A stretch of 64,000 nt of DNA from Algoriphagus mannitolivorans DSM 15301 (GCF_000429425.1 NZ_AUBV01000017.1:1-64000), one strand, 5' to 3'; shown: positions 7,253 to 16,957, counted from the stretch's first letter. The notes: a model not told the origin generated them from the sequence alone. Program-made: numbers and translations.

Positions 7253-10200
7253 ATGAAAAAAATCCTACCGTTAATAGTCATGTCTATTAAGATACTAGTT
7301 CGGGGAGTCGCCATCCTCCTCCTGACCTTGAGTCCTCTCATGGCTAGCACCTCTGAGGCTCAGGTAAAGAGCATCGACGAAGTTCACCTGAAATTGGAGA
7401 AGACCTCTTATTCTCTTCTTCAACTTTTTCAGGAAATCGAGCGAAAAACTGATTTCAGATTTTTTTACACCCAGCAAGCTGTAAAAAATACTCCAACCCT
7501 CACGCAAATCAATCCTTCGGGAAGTGTGGAAGAACACCTGGTTCAGGTAGCCAAACAAACCAACCTTCGGTTTAAACAGGTCAACAACACGATTTCTGTA
7601 ATCCCGAATAGCAATGAAACCCAAGAATTAATAACCAAAGAAATTCAGTTGGCTACCATTTCCGGAACAGTCTATGACGATTCTGGATCTCCTATGCCGG
7701 GCGTGACCGTTTTGGTGCAGGGAACTACTGTGGGAACAGTTACTGATATAGATGGAAAATACTCCATTGAAGCCTCTGAAGGGCAGGTATTGCTATTTTC
7801 CTTTATCGGCTACCAAACCCTGCTAAGAGTGGTGGGTACTGCCTCGACTCTGGATGTACGCATGTCTGTAGAAGAAAACAACCTTCAGGAATTCGTGGTG
7901 ATTGGCTATGGTACCATCCAAAAAAAGGATATCACTGGCTCCGTCAGTGCGATCAATTCTGATAAAATAAAAGACCAACAAGTACCTAGCCTTGACTTGG
8001 CGCTGGCTGGACAAATGGCTGGGGTAGTAGTCACTCAAGCTACCGGTGCTCCGGGTGGGGGGGCAAGCGTACGTATCCGTGGCGCAGGTTCTCTAAGTGC
8101 CGGCAACGAACCCCTGTATGTGGTGGACGGGTTTCCGGTAACCAATGACTTTGACCAAAGAAACAATCCTCTTAATACCATCAACCCAGCGGATATCGAT
8201 AATATTCAGGTATTGAAAGATGCTTCTGCCACGGCTATTTATGGTTCAAGAGGCTCTAATGGGGTGATTTTGATCACGACCAAATCCGGTAAAACCGGTA
8301 CTTCACGCGTTGATTTTAACGTCAGCACGGGTGTACAGCAAGTAGAAAAACTCGTGGACGTCCTGAATGCAAGGGAGTTTGCGACCTATATCAATGAGTC
8401 AAGAAACAACGCTTGGGTCAACTCTGGACCCAATAGATCTGCCTCAGATCCGAATTCGGCGAGAGGAAACAACGTGATGTATGTCCTTCCGGAAATTTTG
8501 CAAAATCCAGATGCCCTCGGCGAGGGGACTAACTGGCAAAAGGAAATCTTCCGTACCGCCAGCATGAGCAACTATCAGTTGAACTTTTCAGGTGGAAATG
8601 ACAAGACTAAGTATTTTGTATCTGCCGGCTACTTAGATCAGCAGGGTGTGATTATCAATTCTGACCTGAAACGCTATTCTTTCCGCGTAAATGTGGAATC
8701 CCAAATGAACAAGCGGGTGAAAGTTGGCGCCAATGTCACGCCGACCTATACCTTTTCCAATCAGTCTTTAGCTGAAGGAAACTGGCAGGGGGGAGGGATT
8801 ATCCAGTCTGCCATCACTGCAGCCCCTCACTTGACTCCTTATGATGCGGACGGCAATTATACCAAAGTGACTGGCCAGGGTATCGGACTTTCTGAGGTGG
8901 ATAATCCAGTGAAAATCGCAAAGGAATATTTTCATCAGCAGGGGACTCTTCGGCTTTTGGGAACTGCCTTCGCAGAATTTTCCCTGGTTGACAATCTGAA
9001 GTTCAAGACTTTGGTGGGTGGAGATGTACGGAATTTCAGGGAGGATATTTTCTCCAATTCTCTGATTAACCCGAATAGTGTCAACCTGACCAAACCTGCC
9101 GTAGGCACCAATACTACCAGCCAAACCAGAAACTGGCTTGCTGAATTTACTCTGAGCTATGCCAAATCCTTCGGGAAACATAATCTGGATGCGGTCTTGG
9201 GATACACTGCACAAAATGAGCTTTTGGATTTCAACCGTATCACGGGCACCAACTTTCCAAATGACAATATCAAAACGCTCAATGCTGCAGGTCTAATTAC
9301 CAGTGCTTTCAATACCAAAGAAGAGTGGTCACTGCTTTCTTATTTGGCTCGTGTCAACTACAACTTTGACGATCGTTATCTTCTGACTGCAACCTTCCGT
9401 CAGGACGGTTCCTCTCGCTTTGGTGCAGAAAACCGTTGGGGCTTTTTCCCATCCATTTCCTTGGGTTGGAGACTTTCTGAGGAAAACTTCATGAGTGAAA
9501 TTGACTGGATTTCTGAGTTAAGACTTCGGGCGAGTACAGGTCTTACCGGGAATAATTTCATCGCCAACTATGGCGCTATCGGTTTGACAAGCCCTGAAAA
9601 CTATATTTTCGGAACCAATGGAGGTGTCGTGAATAACGGGATAAGACTTTCTAATATTCCAAACAGCAGGCTAGGTTGGGAAACCAACCGTCAGACGGAT
9701 ATCGGGATCGAGTTGGGGATTATGCAAAACAGATTCTACCTCTCTGCGGATTATTACCAAAAACGCACTTCAGACTTATTGTTGAATGTGCCAGTGCCAA
9801 CTTTGACCGGTTATAACACAGCCCTTCAGAATATCGGAGAGATCTTGAATAAAGGTTTGGAGTTTACGGTTACCAGCCGAAACACGGTAGGAGCCTTCAA
9901 GTGGACCACGGATTTCAATATTTCTACCAACAAAATCCAAGTAGAAGCCTTAGGTCCTGATGGATCACCAATTATCTCCAGACAAGCTACATCAGCTTCT
10001 GCACCTACTCATATTACTCAGATTGGTTCCCAGCCGGGAAGCTTTTATGGATACCAAGTTGTGGGAGTATATCAAAATCAGCAGGATATTGATAGCAGCC
10101 CTGTGATCCGAAATGGAAATGGAACGGTACAATCTAAGCCGGGTCAGTTGAAATTCGCAGACATCAATGGTGATGGAGTTATTACCACTGCCGACCGGAC

Positions 10201-10741
10201 AATTCTTGGAAGTCCATTCCCGGATTACACTTACGGGATGACCAATACCTTTGCTTATAAGGGGTTTGACTTTTCCTTTACCCTTCAGGGTGTAGAGGGT
10301 TTTGAGGTACTTAACCTTGCCAGAAGATATTATGGCAATTACTCCGGTACCTATAATGTCTTGAGAAGTACCGCCAATGGATGGAAATCTGAATCCGATC
10401 CCGGAGACGGTGTTTCCCCAATGATTGACCGAAACTTCAATGCCTTGGCAGGAAGTAACGTGGTAAATAATGTGACCTCTCTTTTTGTAGAAGATGGATC
10501 TTTCCTGAGAATTCGGAATATCACTTTGGGGTACAATTTACCTCAAGCCTCCCTTCAAAAGCTGAAGCTTTCCAGTGCTCGATTGAGCTTTACGGTACAA
10601 AATGCCTACACTTTTACCAAGTACGAAGGATACAATCCTGAAGTAAGTGCCCAAGGTGGAAGCACTTTGGTGCCTGGGGTGGATGCCGGCGGATACCCAT
10701 TGGCCCGCTCCTTTATGTTTGGTTTAAATGTTGGCTTCTAA
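7253..10741 (+). CDS. SusC/RagA-family TonB-dependent receptor with STN domain
   Basis: This 1162-residue outer-membrane protein starts with a signal segment (about 1-37, ending LMASTSEAQ). An STN domain (about 45-115, FFYTQQAVKNTP) receives FecR signalling. A carboxypeptidase-like regulatory domain follows (about 132-215, ISGTVYDDSGSPMPGVTVLVQG). The plug domain begins with VIGYGTIQKKDITGSVS and carries the SusC signature PLYVVDGFP and AIYGSRGSNGVILITTK. A 22-strand barrel extends to the terminal phenylalanine (GLNVGF). It imports oligosaccharides or similar ligands with the SusD lid encoded 13 bases downstream. The STN domain together with the upstream sigma/anti-sigma genes supports autoregulation. 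The substrate is not known. Confidence 0.95.
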   Translation: MKKILPLIVMSIKILVRGVAILLLTLSPLMASTSEAQVKSIDEVHLKLEKTSYSLLQLFQEIERKTDFRFFYTQQAVKNTPTLTQINPSGSVEEHLVQVAKQTNLRFKQVNNTISVIPNSNETQELITKEIQLATISGTVYDDSGSPMPGVTVLVQGTTVGTVTDIDGKYSIEASEGQVLLFSFIGYQTLLRVVGTASTLDVRMSVEENNLQEFVVIGYGTIQKKDITGSVSAINSDKIKDQQVPSLDLALAGQMAGVVVTQATGAPGGGASVRIRGAGSLSAGNEPLYVVDGFPVTNDFDQRNNPLNTINPADIDNIQVLKDASATAIYGSRGSNGVILITTKSGKTGTSRVDFNVSTGVQQVEKLVDVLNAREFATYINESRNNAWVNSGPNRSASDPNSARGNNVMYVLPEILQNPDALGEGTNWQKEIFRTASMSNYQLNFSGGNDKTKYFVSAGYLDQQGVIINSDLKRYSFRVNVESQMNKRVKVGANVTPTYTFSNQSLAEGNWQGGGIIQSAITAAPHLTPYDADGNYTKVTGQGIGLSEVDNPVKIAKEYFHQQGTLRLLGTAFAEFSLVDNLKFKTLVGGDVRNFREDIFSNSLINPNSVNLTKPAVGTNTTSQTRNWLAEFTLSYAKSFGKHNLDAVLGYTAQNELLDFNRITGTNFPNDNIKTLNAAGLITSAFNTKEEWSLLSYLARVNYNFDDRYLLTATFRQDGSSRFGAENRWGFFPSISLGWRLSEENFMSEIDWISELRLRASTGLTGNNFIANYGAIGLTSPENYIFGTNGGVVNNGIRLSNIPNSRLGWETNRQTDIGIELGIMQNRFYLSADYYQKRTSDLLLNVPVPTLTGYNTALQNIGEILNKGLEFTVTSRNTVGAFKWTTDFNISTNKIQVEALGPDGSPIISRQATSASAPTHITQIGSQPGSFYGYQVVGVYQNQQDIDSSPVIRNGNGTVQSKPGQLKFADINGDGVITTADRTILGSPFPDYTYGMTNTFAYKGFDFSFTLQGVEGFEVLNLARRYYGNYSGTYNVLRSTANGWKSESDPGDGVSPMIDRNFNALAGSNVVNNVTSLFVEDGSFLRIRNITLGYNLPQASLQKLKLSSARLSFTVQNAYTFTKYEGYNPEVSAQGGSTLVPGVDAGGYPLARSFMFGLNVGF

Positions 10742-10754
10742 CTTGATCTTCACG

Positions 10755-12218
10755 ATGAAAAATATCAAAATTCTTTTCGCAGCAGGAGCTTTGGCCCTTA
10801 TGACCGCAACCGGATGCAGTAGTGATTTTCTGGATTTGGCTCCTATTTCCCAGCAAAACAGCAATAATTTCTATAAGACTCCGGAGGACATGAAAAATGC
10901 CCTTACAGCAGTCTATGGGTCTTTGCAATACGGAGGTCAATATTATTCCTCCATGCACATCATCGGTGAACTCAGATCCGATAACACTGAAATCACCAAC
11001 CCCGCGGCTGGTGCAGATCAGCAGGCAGTGGATGATTTCACCAATGTGCCGGTCACTTCTATCAGTTCCAATACCTGGAATGCCCATTATCAGGGAATTC
11101 AGGCAGCCAATATCCTGATTGAAAAAATCAACGGAGTCAACATGGACGCCAGCCTTAAAGCCAGATACATCGGAGAGGCGAAGTTTCTCAGAGCTTTGAT
11201 GTATTTCAATCTAGTAAGGATCTATGGGGATGTTCCTTTGGTACTGACTGTGATCAATAATCCTCAGGAAGGATATGCATATGGCAGAGAGACCACTCAA
11301 AAGGTTTACCAGCAGATCATCGCTGACTTGACAGAAGCAGAAGGAGCGCTTCCATTCACCTACACCGGTGCTGACCTAGGCCGTGCCACCAAAGGTGCTG
11401 CTATGGCTTTGTTGGGAAAAGTTTACCTTACCCAGCGTCAGTGGACACTTGCGGCTGATAAACTCAAGCAATTGATTGATGCCTCAGCTCAGACAAAATA
11501 TCAGTTGCGACCAACTTATGCGGGGATTTTTGGCCCGACAAATGAAAACAATTCTGAGTCAATTTTCGAGGTTCAGTTTAAAGGAGGAGTAAGTGGAGAA
11601 GGAAGTCCTTTTTCAAATCAATTTGCCCCGATTGGATCCGGTACTGCAGTGGTATCAATAGGAAACCCTCTAGGCCAGAACATTCCTACGGATGAGTTTT
11701 TCAAGGCTTATGAGCAGGGAGATTTGAGAAGGGATGTTTCTATGGCCACTAGCTATGTGCTCAATGGTAAGGAAACCAAGCACAACTACATCAAGAAATA
11801 CCTGAGTACTCCTGCTTCCAATTTGGATTCGGATGTGAACTGGATCGTTTTGCGTTATGCAGATGTACTGCTGATGTATGCCGAGGCGCTTAATGAGCAA
11901 GGTTTTGTGGCAGATGGTCCGGCGTTTACTTATCTGAATCAAATCAGAAAAAGAGCTGGATTGCCGGATCTTTCTGCAGTCAATACTAACCCCGCCTTGC
12001 AGATTGACTCTCAGGCTAAATTCAGAGCGGCTGTGGAAAAGGAGAGAAGAATGGAGTTGGCTTTTGAAGGCCACCGCTGGTTTGACTTGGTTCGTACAGG
12101 ACGGGCGACTGAAGTGATGGCATCCAAAGGCATGCAAGCTCACCAGGCACTCTTCCCGATCCCACAAAGCCAGATTGATATCAATCCGGGTTTGATGACC
12201 CAAAATCCGGGCTACTAG
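10755..12218 (+). CDS. SusD/RagB-family nutrient-binding outer-membrane lipoprotein
   Basis: This 487-residue protein has a lipoprotein signal (LFAAGALALMTATGC, then SSDFLDL). The SusD fold follows: NNFYKTPEDMKNALTAVYGSLQ near the N-terminus, RALMYFNLVRIYGDVPLV in the TPR helices, and a C-terminal ERRMELAFEGHRWFDLVRTGR and FPIPQSQIDINPGLMTQNPGY ending, all typical of the family. I chose ATG 10755 because it gives a clean signal peptide. An in-frame ATG nine codons earlier lies inside the SusC stop region. It forms the binding lid of the SusC receptor. Confidence 0.96.
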   Translation: MKNIKILFAAGALALMTATGCSSDFLDLAPISQQNSNNFYKTPEDMKNALTAVYGSLQYGGQYYSSMHIIGELRSDNTEITNPAAGADQQAVDDFTNVPVTSISSNTWNAHYQGIQAANILIEKINGVNMDASLKARYIGEAKFLRALMYFNLVRIYGDVPLVLTVINNPQEGYAYGRETTQKVYQQIIADLTEAEGALPFTYTGADLGRATKGAAMALLGKVYLTQRQWTLAADKLKQLIDASAQTKYQLRPTYAGIFGPTNENNSESIFEVQFKGGVSGEGSPFSNQFAPIGSGTAVVSIGNPLGQNIPTDEFFKAYEQGDLRRDVSMATSYVLNGKETKHNYIKKYLSTPASNLDSDVNWIVLRYADVLLMYAEALNEQGFVADGPAFTYLNQIRKRAGLPDLSAVNTNPALQIDSQAKFRAAVEKERRMELAFEGHRWFDLVRTGRATEVMASKGMQAHQALFPIPQSQIDINPGLMTQNPGY

Positions 12219-12245
12219 TCAGTTTCAACTTAATTCAACAATGCT

Positions 12246-12285
12246 TTCCAGCCTGTTCAATCCCAATTGGACGGGCAGGCTGGAA
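12246..12285 (+). terminator. hairpin after SusD, probable terminator or processing site
   Basis: Ten-base arms TTCCAGCCTG (12246-12255) and CAGGCTGGAA (12276-12285) enclose a 20-base loop. It lies 27 bases after the susD stop. The following T run is short (GTGTTTTG), so termination may be partial. Such a structure would separate receptor-level expression from the downstream genes. Confidence 0.55.
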
Positions 12286-12312
12286 GTGTTTTGAGTTATA
12301 AATGTTATGTCA

Positions 12313-12606
12313 ACAGTCCACGGTCCACAGTCCACAGACAATGGAGAACAGTAAGCGGGAAATAGTTAATGGTTAAAAGTTAATAGTTACTAGTAACAGA
12401 CAACCGACAACCAACTTCCGTCTTCCGTCTTCCGTCTCCCGTCTTCGGTCATCGGTCATCGGACATCAGACAACCGACAACCCACAACCGACAACCAACT
12501 TCCGTCTCCCGTCTCCCGTCTTCGGTCATCGGACATCGAACAACCGACAACCGACAACCGACAACCAAAAACCGCCAACCTCCAACAAACTTCCGTCTCC
12601 CGTCTT
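12313..12606. repeat. 42-unit in-phase degenerate heptanucleotide tract (locus C)
   Basis: Cutting the sequence every seven bases from 12313 gives 42 consecutive units with no phase break. Units change by family along the tract: ACAGTCC-like, then ATAGTTA/ATGGTTA-like, then CCGACAA/CCCACAA, CCGTCTT/CCGTCTC and CGGTCAT/CGGACAT, which recur in alternating blocks. The first block is the reverse complement of the GTGGACTGT-type module seen in other loci. The tract ends 18 bases before the next start codon. It fills the gap between susD and the gene at 12625 and codes for no recognisable protein. Confidence 0.92.
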
Positions 12607-12624
12607 ACAACTTCAAACCAACCC

Positions 12625-14085
12625 ATGAAACCCCTAATTCTATTTTTCCTGCTGGCACTTTCCCAAAGCATTTATGCCCAAAATCCCAAGCTGCTCAATC
12701 AGTCGGACACTGGCTATCGTGGCATTTGGTACAGCAATGAACCTTCCAAAGACGAATATGTCTATAAGTATAGTGGAGGACTGGGCACTTATCCCGCTAA
12801 TCATTATCCATTTTCCATCTATGTGGAAAAAGTGGGAAAAACATTTTTCTGCTATGGGGGAGCAGATCCATCTGGAAATACGCTGCTTCACATGGTTTCC
12901 TACTTCGACCATCAAACTGGGATGGTTCCCCGACCTACCATTGTTCTTGACAAGGAAACGGACAATGCCCATGACAATCCGGTCATGAATATCGATTCGG
13001 AAGGTTACATCTGGATTTTTTCCACAGCCCACGGCACCAGCAGTCCCGCCTATATCAGCAAAAGCAAGAGGCCTTTTGACATTTCTGAATTTGAATCTAT
13101 TCAGCCTACCAAAATTGTTGATGGCCGCATAGTTCCCATGGATAATTTCTCTTACCTGCAAACTTGGTATCAACCGGGCAAAGGCTTTTTGAATCTATTT
13201 ACGCATTACGAAACACAGAAAATTCCCGGACAACCCTCCAAACCTCGGCGCACCATCGGTTTTATGCGAAGCGAGGATGGGATCAGCTATTCAGCCTGGA
13301 AGGATTTGGCGGCTATTTCTGAAGGCCACTACCAAACCAGCGGAATGCAGGGGAATATCCTTGGAACAGCATTTAACTTTCATCCCATCAAAGAAGGTGT
13401 AAATGGCCTGAACTTCCGGACCAATCTCTATTATCTGGAAACCAGGGATTTTGGAGAAACTTGGCAAACTGCTTCTGGGGAGAAAATCCAAATTCCGGTC
13501 ACAGACATTCAGACTCCGGCCTTGGCTGCGGAGTACGAGTCCAAAGGACTTTTGGTCTATATCAACGATCTGGTCTATGATGAAAATGGACGTCCGGTAA
13601 TTCTTTTTGTGACAAGCAAAGGCTTTGAGGCCGGACCTGAAAGAGGACCAAGAACCTGGAATACCGCCCGATTTACGGGTTCGACTTGGGAAATCCTCCC
13701 TGTCACCACCTCGGACAACAACTACGACATGGGCTCTCTTTATATTGATCCTAAAGGTGAATGGCGTATTATCGGCCCAACAGCCACGGGACCCCAGCCT
13801 TTCAATACCGGAGGTGAGATGGTTTTATGGATCAGTAAGGATCAAGGGAAATCCTGGAAAAGCAAAATAATGACTTCAGGCTCGGAGCGAAATCACTCTT
13901 ATGCCCGCAGACCAGTTAATGTTCATCCGGATTTTTATGCCTTCTGGGCCGATGGACATGGTCGTGAAAAATCGGTTTCCCAACTCTACTTCTCTGACAA
14001 AAAGGGGAATGTCTTTCTCCTTCCCACTGAGATGAAAGCAGATTTTGCAAAGCCTATTCTTATAAAATCCAGCTCAAAAAAATGA
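12625..14085 (+). CDS. secreted BNR_4-type beta-propeller protein
   Basis: This 486-residue protein has a signal peptide (LILFFLLALSQSIYAQ). The conserved opening GYRGIWYSNEPSKDEYVYKYSGG and the later TFFCYGG, NAHDNPVM, GYIWIFSTAHGT, SYLQTWY and RTIGFMRS blocks match the BNR_4 group of propellers. That group includes carbohydrate-active proteins; ulvan-lyase-like propellers are one possibility. It is likely periplasmic or surface-exposed and acts on a glycan or sugar acid. It overlaps the next gene by four bases (ATGA), so it opens a coupled operon. The gap before it is filled by the heptamer tract. A specific enzymatic activity cannot be assigned. Confidence 0.85.
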   Translation: MKPLILFFLLALSQSIYAQNPKLLNQSDTGYRGIWYSNEPSKDEYVYKYSGGLGTYPANHYPFSIYVEKVGKTFFCYGGADPSGNTLLHMVSYFDHQTGMVPRPTIVLDKETDNAHDNPVMNIDSEGYIWIFSTAHGTSSPAYISKSKRPFDISEFESIQPTKIVDGRIVPMDNFSYLQTWYQPGKGFLNLFTHYETQKIPGQPSKPRRTIGFMRSEDGISYSAWKDLAAISEGHYQTSGMQGNILGTAFNFHPIKEGVNGLNFRTNLYYLETRDFGETWQTASGEKIQIPVTDIQTPALAAEYESKGLLVYINDLVYDENGRPVILFVTSKGFEAGPERGPRTWNTARFTGSTWEILPVTTSDNNYDMGSLYIDPKGEWRIIGPTATGPQPFNTGGEMVLWISKDQGKSWKSKIMTSGSERNHSYARRPVNVHPDFYAFWADGHGREKSVSQLYFSDKKGNVFLLPTEMKADFAKPILIKSSSKK

Positions 14086-15575
14086 AGAAAAAGTGGTTTT
14101 TGGCTTTGGCACTAGGTGGCTTGATGGCCTGTCAGCCTCAGCAAGCTGAGTTACAATTGATTCAACTCGATACCATTCAGCTGGATAAAACTGCCTTGAA
14201 AGTGGAGGTATTGGCCGATTCCCTCAACGTGCCTTGGGATTTGGATGTGGATTCAGAAGGGTTTCTATGGATCGCTGAGCAAGAGGGGAAGGTCTCCCGG
14301 ATTAACCTTCAAACAGGTGAGAAGAAGCTACTTCTCCAAATTGAGGAGGTGTGGAAAGTTCGAACCTCGGGTCTTTTGGGAATGGTGGCACATCCCGACT
14401 TCCACCGTAATCCCTTTCTCTACCTCAACTACACTTTCAAAAAGGACTCTCTGATCCGGAGTAAATTGGTGAGGTACACCTTTAAGGACTATAGCCTTCG
14501 AGATCCTAAAGTTTTGATGGAAATCGAAGGAGGTACTTCTCATAACGGTTCACGTTTGGCTTTTGGACCGGACGGAAAGCTCTATTGGGCGACAGGGGAT
14601 AAGCATGATTTCACTTATGCTCAAAACCCTGAAAAACCCAACGGAAAAATCCTTCGGCTAAATCCGGACGGAAGTATTCCTTCTGACAATCCGGATCCTA
14701 AAAGTCCGGTTTGGGCTTTGGGATTCCGAAATATGCAAGGCTTGGCCTTTTCTTCCTCGGGATTGCTTTATACCTCTGAGCATGGAGACGCCATCGAAGA
14801 CGAGGTCAATCTGATCCAGAAATCCGGGAATTATGGTTGGCCGGCTATTGAAGGAAAACATGATTTGCAGGCTGAGTTGGAATTTGCAGATCAATATAAA
14901 ACCCTGGAACCCATCAATTCCTGGACTCCGGTTATTGCACCTGCAGGAATGACCTTTTATGGTTCGGATGCCATTCCGGATTGGAAAAACACCCTTTTAT
15001 TGACTACTCTGAAAGGGAAAAGTCTTAGAATTCTTTTCTTGAGCTCTGATGGGTTGAGGATTGATTCGGAGGAAATATTATTTGAAAATCTATACGGACG
15101 ACTTCGGGATGTGGCCATTGGTCCTGATGGGGCAGTTTACCTCAGTACCAGCAATCAGGATTGGAATCCCCAGCCGGGCTTTCCCCTTCCTGGAGACGAT
15201 AAAATTCTAAAAATCAGTCCAGCGAAGACAATTTCTTCCAATCCAATTATTCCGGTGAAAGCCTCACAAGTGTTGGCATTAGACGGAAAGCAACTCTATC
15301 AAAATTACTGTGCTTCCTGCCATAAAGAAGATGGAAAAGGAGTGGAGGGCATTTTTCCTTCTTTGGTTAAAAGCCCTCTGGTTCAAGGAGAGCCTCGGGT
15401 CTTGATTGAAATTTTGCTTCAGGGTAAATCCAGCGCTACCGGCGCCCAAGCCATGCCTGCATTCTCCTTTTTGGATAATCGGGAGGCGGCAGAGATATTG
15501 ACCTATATCCGAGCGAGTTGGGGCAATGCTGCCAGCTCCATTTCTTCCACCCAAATCGAATCCACTCGAGAATGA
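14082..15575 (+). CDS. lipoprotein PQQ-type sugar dehydrogenase fused to cytochrome c
   Basis: This 497-residue protein has a lipoprotein signal (ALALGGLMAC). A six-bladed glucose/sorbosone dehydrogenase-type propeller lies at about residues 45-370 (NVPWDLDVDSEGFLWIAEQEGKV, LLGMVAHPDF, GGTSHNGSRLAFGPDGKLY, ALGFRNMQGLAF, GNYGWPAIEG). A class I cytochrome c domain follows at about 395-485, with haem motif C410-A-S-C413-H414 and a probable distal Met in QAMPAFSF. The family oxidises aldoses to lactones with PQQ, and the fused haem would pass electrons toward the respiratory chain. It is coupled by ATGA overlaps to both neighbours. The natural sugar is unknown. Confidence 0.92.
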   Translation: MKKKWFLALALGGLMACQPQQAELQLIQLDTIQLDKTALKVEVLADSLNVPWDLDVDSEGFLWIAEQEGKVSRINLQTGEKKLLLQIEEVWKVRTSGLLGMVAHPDFHRNPFLYLNYTFKKDSLIRSKLVRYTFKDYSLRDPKVLMEIEGGTSHNGSRLAFGPDGKLYWATGDKHDFTYAQNPEKPNGKILRLNPDGSIPSDNPDPKSPVWALGFRNMQGLAFSSSGLLYTSEHGDAIEDEVNLIQKSGNYGWPAIEGKHDLQAELEFADQYKTLEPINSWTPVIAPAGMTFYGSDAIPDWKNTLLLTTLKGKSLRILFLSSDGLRIDSEEILFENLYGRLRDVAIGPDGAVYLSTSNQDWNPQPGFPLPGDDKILKISPAKTISSNPIIPVKASQVLALDGKQLYQNYCASCHKEDGKGVEGIFPSLVKSPLVQGEPRVLIEILLQGKSSATGAQAMPAFSFLDNREAAEILTYIRASWGNAASSISSTQIESTRE

Positions 15576-16780
15576 AATCCAAATCCAAGCTACTTTCTTT
15601 TCTGCAAACTCTCGGGCCGGGGATCATTACCGCAGCCTTGGTTTTTGGTCCCAGCAAGATGACTCTGACTTCCAAGCTGGGAGCTAGTTATGGCTATGAG
15701 ACACTTTGGCTGGTGGTGGTTGCGATTTTCTTCATGCTGATTTTTACTCAAATGGGAGCCAGAATAGGCCTTAGCTCAGATCAAAGCCTTTTGTCGCTTA
15801 TCCGCCATAAATGGGGAAAAGCAGCAGGGGTTATCATCGGTTTTGGAGTATTTCTAGTGACCACTTCCTTTCAGGCTGGGAACTCGATCGGTGTTGGAAT
15901 AGCGGTGGCTGAGGCTACCGAAACCCCAACTTGGCTTTGGGTACTGGTATTCAATCTTCTGGGAATGGCTTTGCTCTTTTTCAGAAGCTTCTATAAGACT
16001 TTGGAAAAGCTGATGATAGCCTTGGTCGGTCTGATGTTATTTTCCTTCTTGACCACCTTATTTCTCAGCAAACCTTCTATATCTGGGATTTTTCAGGGCT
16101 TTGTGCCGTCCATTCCAATGGGTTCAGCCGGATTGCTGATTGCCTTTGTAGCTTCCTGTTTTTCTATTGTGGGAGCTTTCTATCAGGCTTATCTGGTTCA
16201 GGAAAGCAGGAAATCAGGTTCCGGCCAAACCAGCGCCAAGCGAAGTGCGACAGGAATTTATATTCTCGGCCTAATGAGTGCAGTGGTCATCATCTGTGCA
16301 GCGGCTGTTCTCCAACCTCAGGGGATCTCAGTCAATTCTGCTTCCGAAATGTCCAAGGCCCTTGAACCTCTCTTTGGAAGCTATGCTGCGCACCTGTTTT
16401 TAGCTGGACTCTTTGGGGCTTCCTTCTCTTCCCTGGTGGGGAATGCCACTGTGGGAGGGAGTCTTTTGGGAGATGCTCTGGGTTTTGGAAATCAATTGAG
16501 CTCCAAGGCTGTCCGGGGCTTGATTGCTTTGGTGATGATTTGTGGAGCCAGTATTTCACTGATTTTCGGAAAACTGCCTCTCGAGCTGATCATTTTCGCC
16601 CAAAGTGTGACCATATTCTTGGTGCCATTTATTGGCTTGGCCATGTATGCAGTGGCAAATGACCCAAGCATTATGGGTGAAAAAGCCAATACTCCATTTT
16701 CCAAAATAGCAGGTGCCATCGGCCTACTCTTATTGAGTGGTCTAGCCATCTGGAATTTCAATGAATTGTTTCTGAAATAA
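15572..16780 (+). CDS. NRAMP-like transporter lacking the canonical metal-binding motif
   Basis: This 402-residue membrane protein has about 11 hydrophobic segments and the NRAMP/SLC11 opening GPGIITAALVFGPSKMTLTSK. Where metal-transporting NRAMPs carry DPGN in TM1, this protein has GPSK. In TM6 the usual ATxMPHNLYLHS region reads AFYQAYLVQESR, so the metal-binding methionine is also missing. This suggests the substrate is not a transition metal. It begins within the stop of the sugar dehydrogenase gene (ATGA), so uptake of that enzyme's product (a lactone or aldonate) is a testable idea. I chose ATG 15572; an upstream in-frame ATG lies inside the previous gene. Confidence 0.85.
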   Translation: MKSKSKLLSFLQTLGPGIITAALVFGPSKMTLTSKLGASYGYETLWLVVVAIFFMLIFTQMGARIGLSSDQSLLSLIRHKWGKAAGVIIGFGVFLVTTSFQAGNSIGVGIAVAEATETPTWLWVLVFNLLGMALLFFRSFYKTLEKLMIALVGLMLFSFLTTLFLSKPSISGIFQGFVPSIPMGSAGLLIAFVASCFSIVGAFYQAYLVQESRKSGSGQTSAKRSATGIYILGLMSAVVIICAAAVLQPQGISVNSASEMSKALEPLFGSYAAHLFLAGLFGASFSSLVGNATVGGSLLGDALGFGNQLSSKAVRGLIALVMICGASISLIFGKLPLELIIFAQSVTIFLVPFIGLAMYAVANDPSIMGEKANTPFSKIAGAIGLLLLSGLAIWNFNELFLK

Positions 16781-16863
16781 ATCAAATGATCCAATATGGC
16801 CCTAGTCAAATCATTCATTAAGCAAGGCTTCGATTTCGAGACTCTCGTCTCTCAAGTGCTCAG

Positions 16864-16955
16864 CCTGACAACAGACAACCGAAAACCAATAACCAATAAC
16901 CAATAACCAACAACTGACAACCGACATCCAACAACAGACAACCCACAACCCAAAC
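16864..16955. repeat. degenerate heptanucleotide repeat tract (locus D)
   Basis: Seven-base units fill the gap before the SDR-like gene: GACAACA, AACCAAT repeated three times, AACCAAC, AACTGAC, AACCGAC, ATCCAAC, AACAGAC and AACCCAC. The tract stops two bases before the ATG at 16958. Confidence 0.85.
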
Positions 16956-16957
16956 AG

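Noticed and set aside
12313..12606. Possible CRISPR or large satellite encoding a repeat protein
   Set aside because: There are no spacers between units, and the open frames are short and start at arbitrary places. The seven-base period does not match a coding period.
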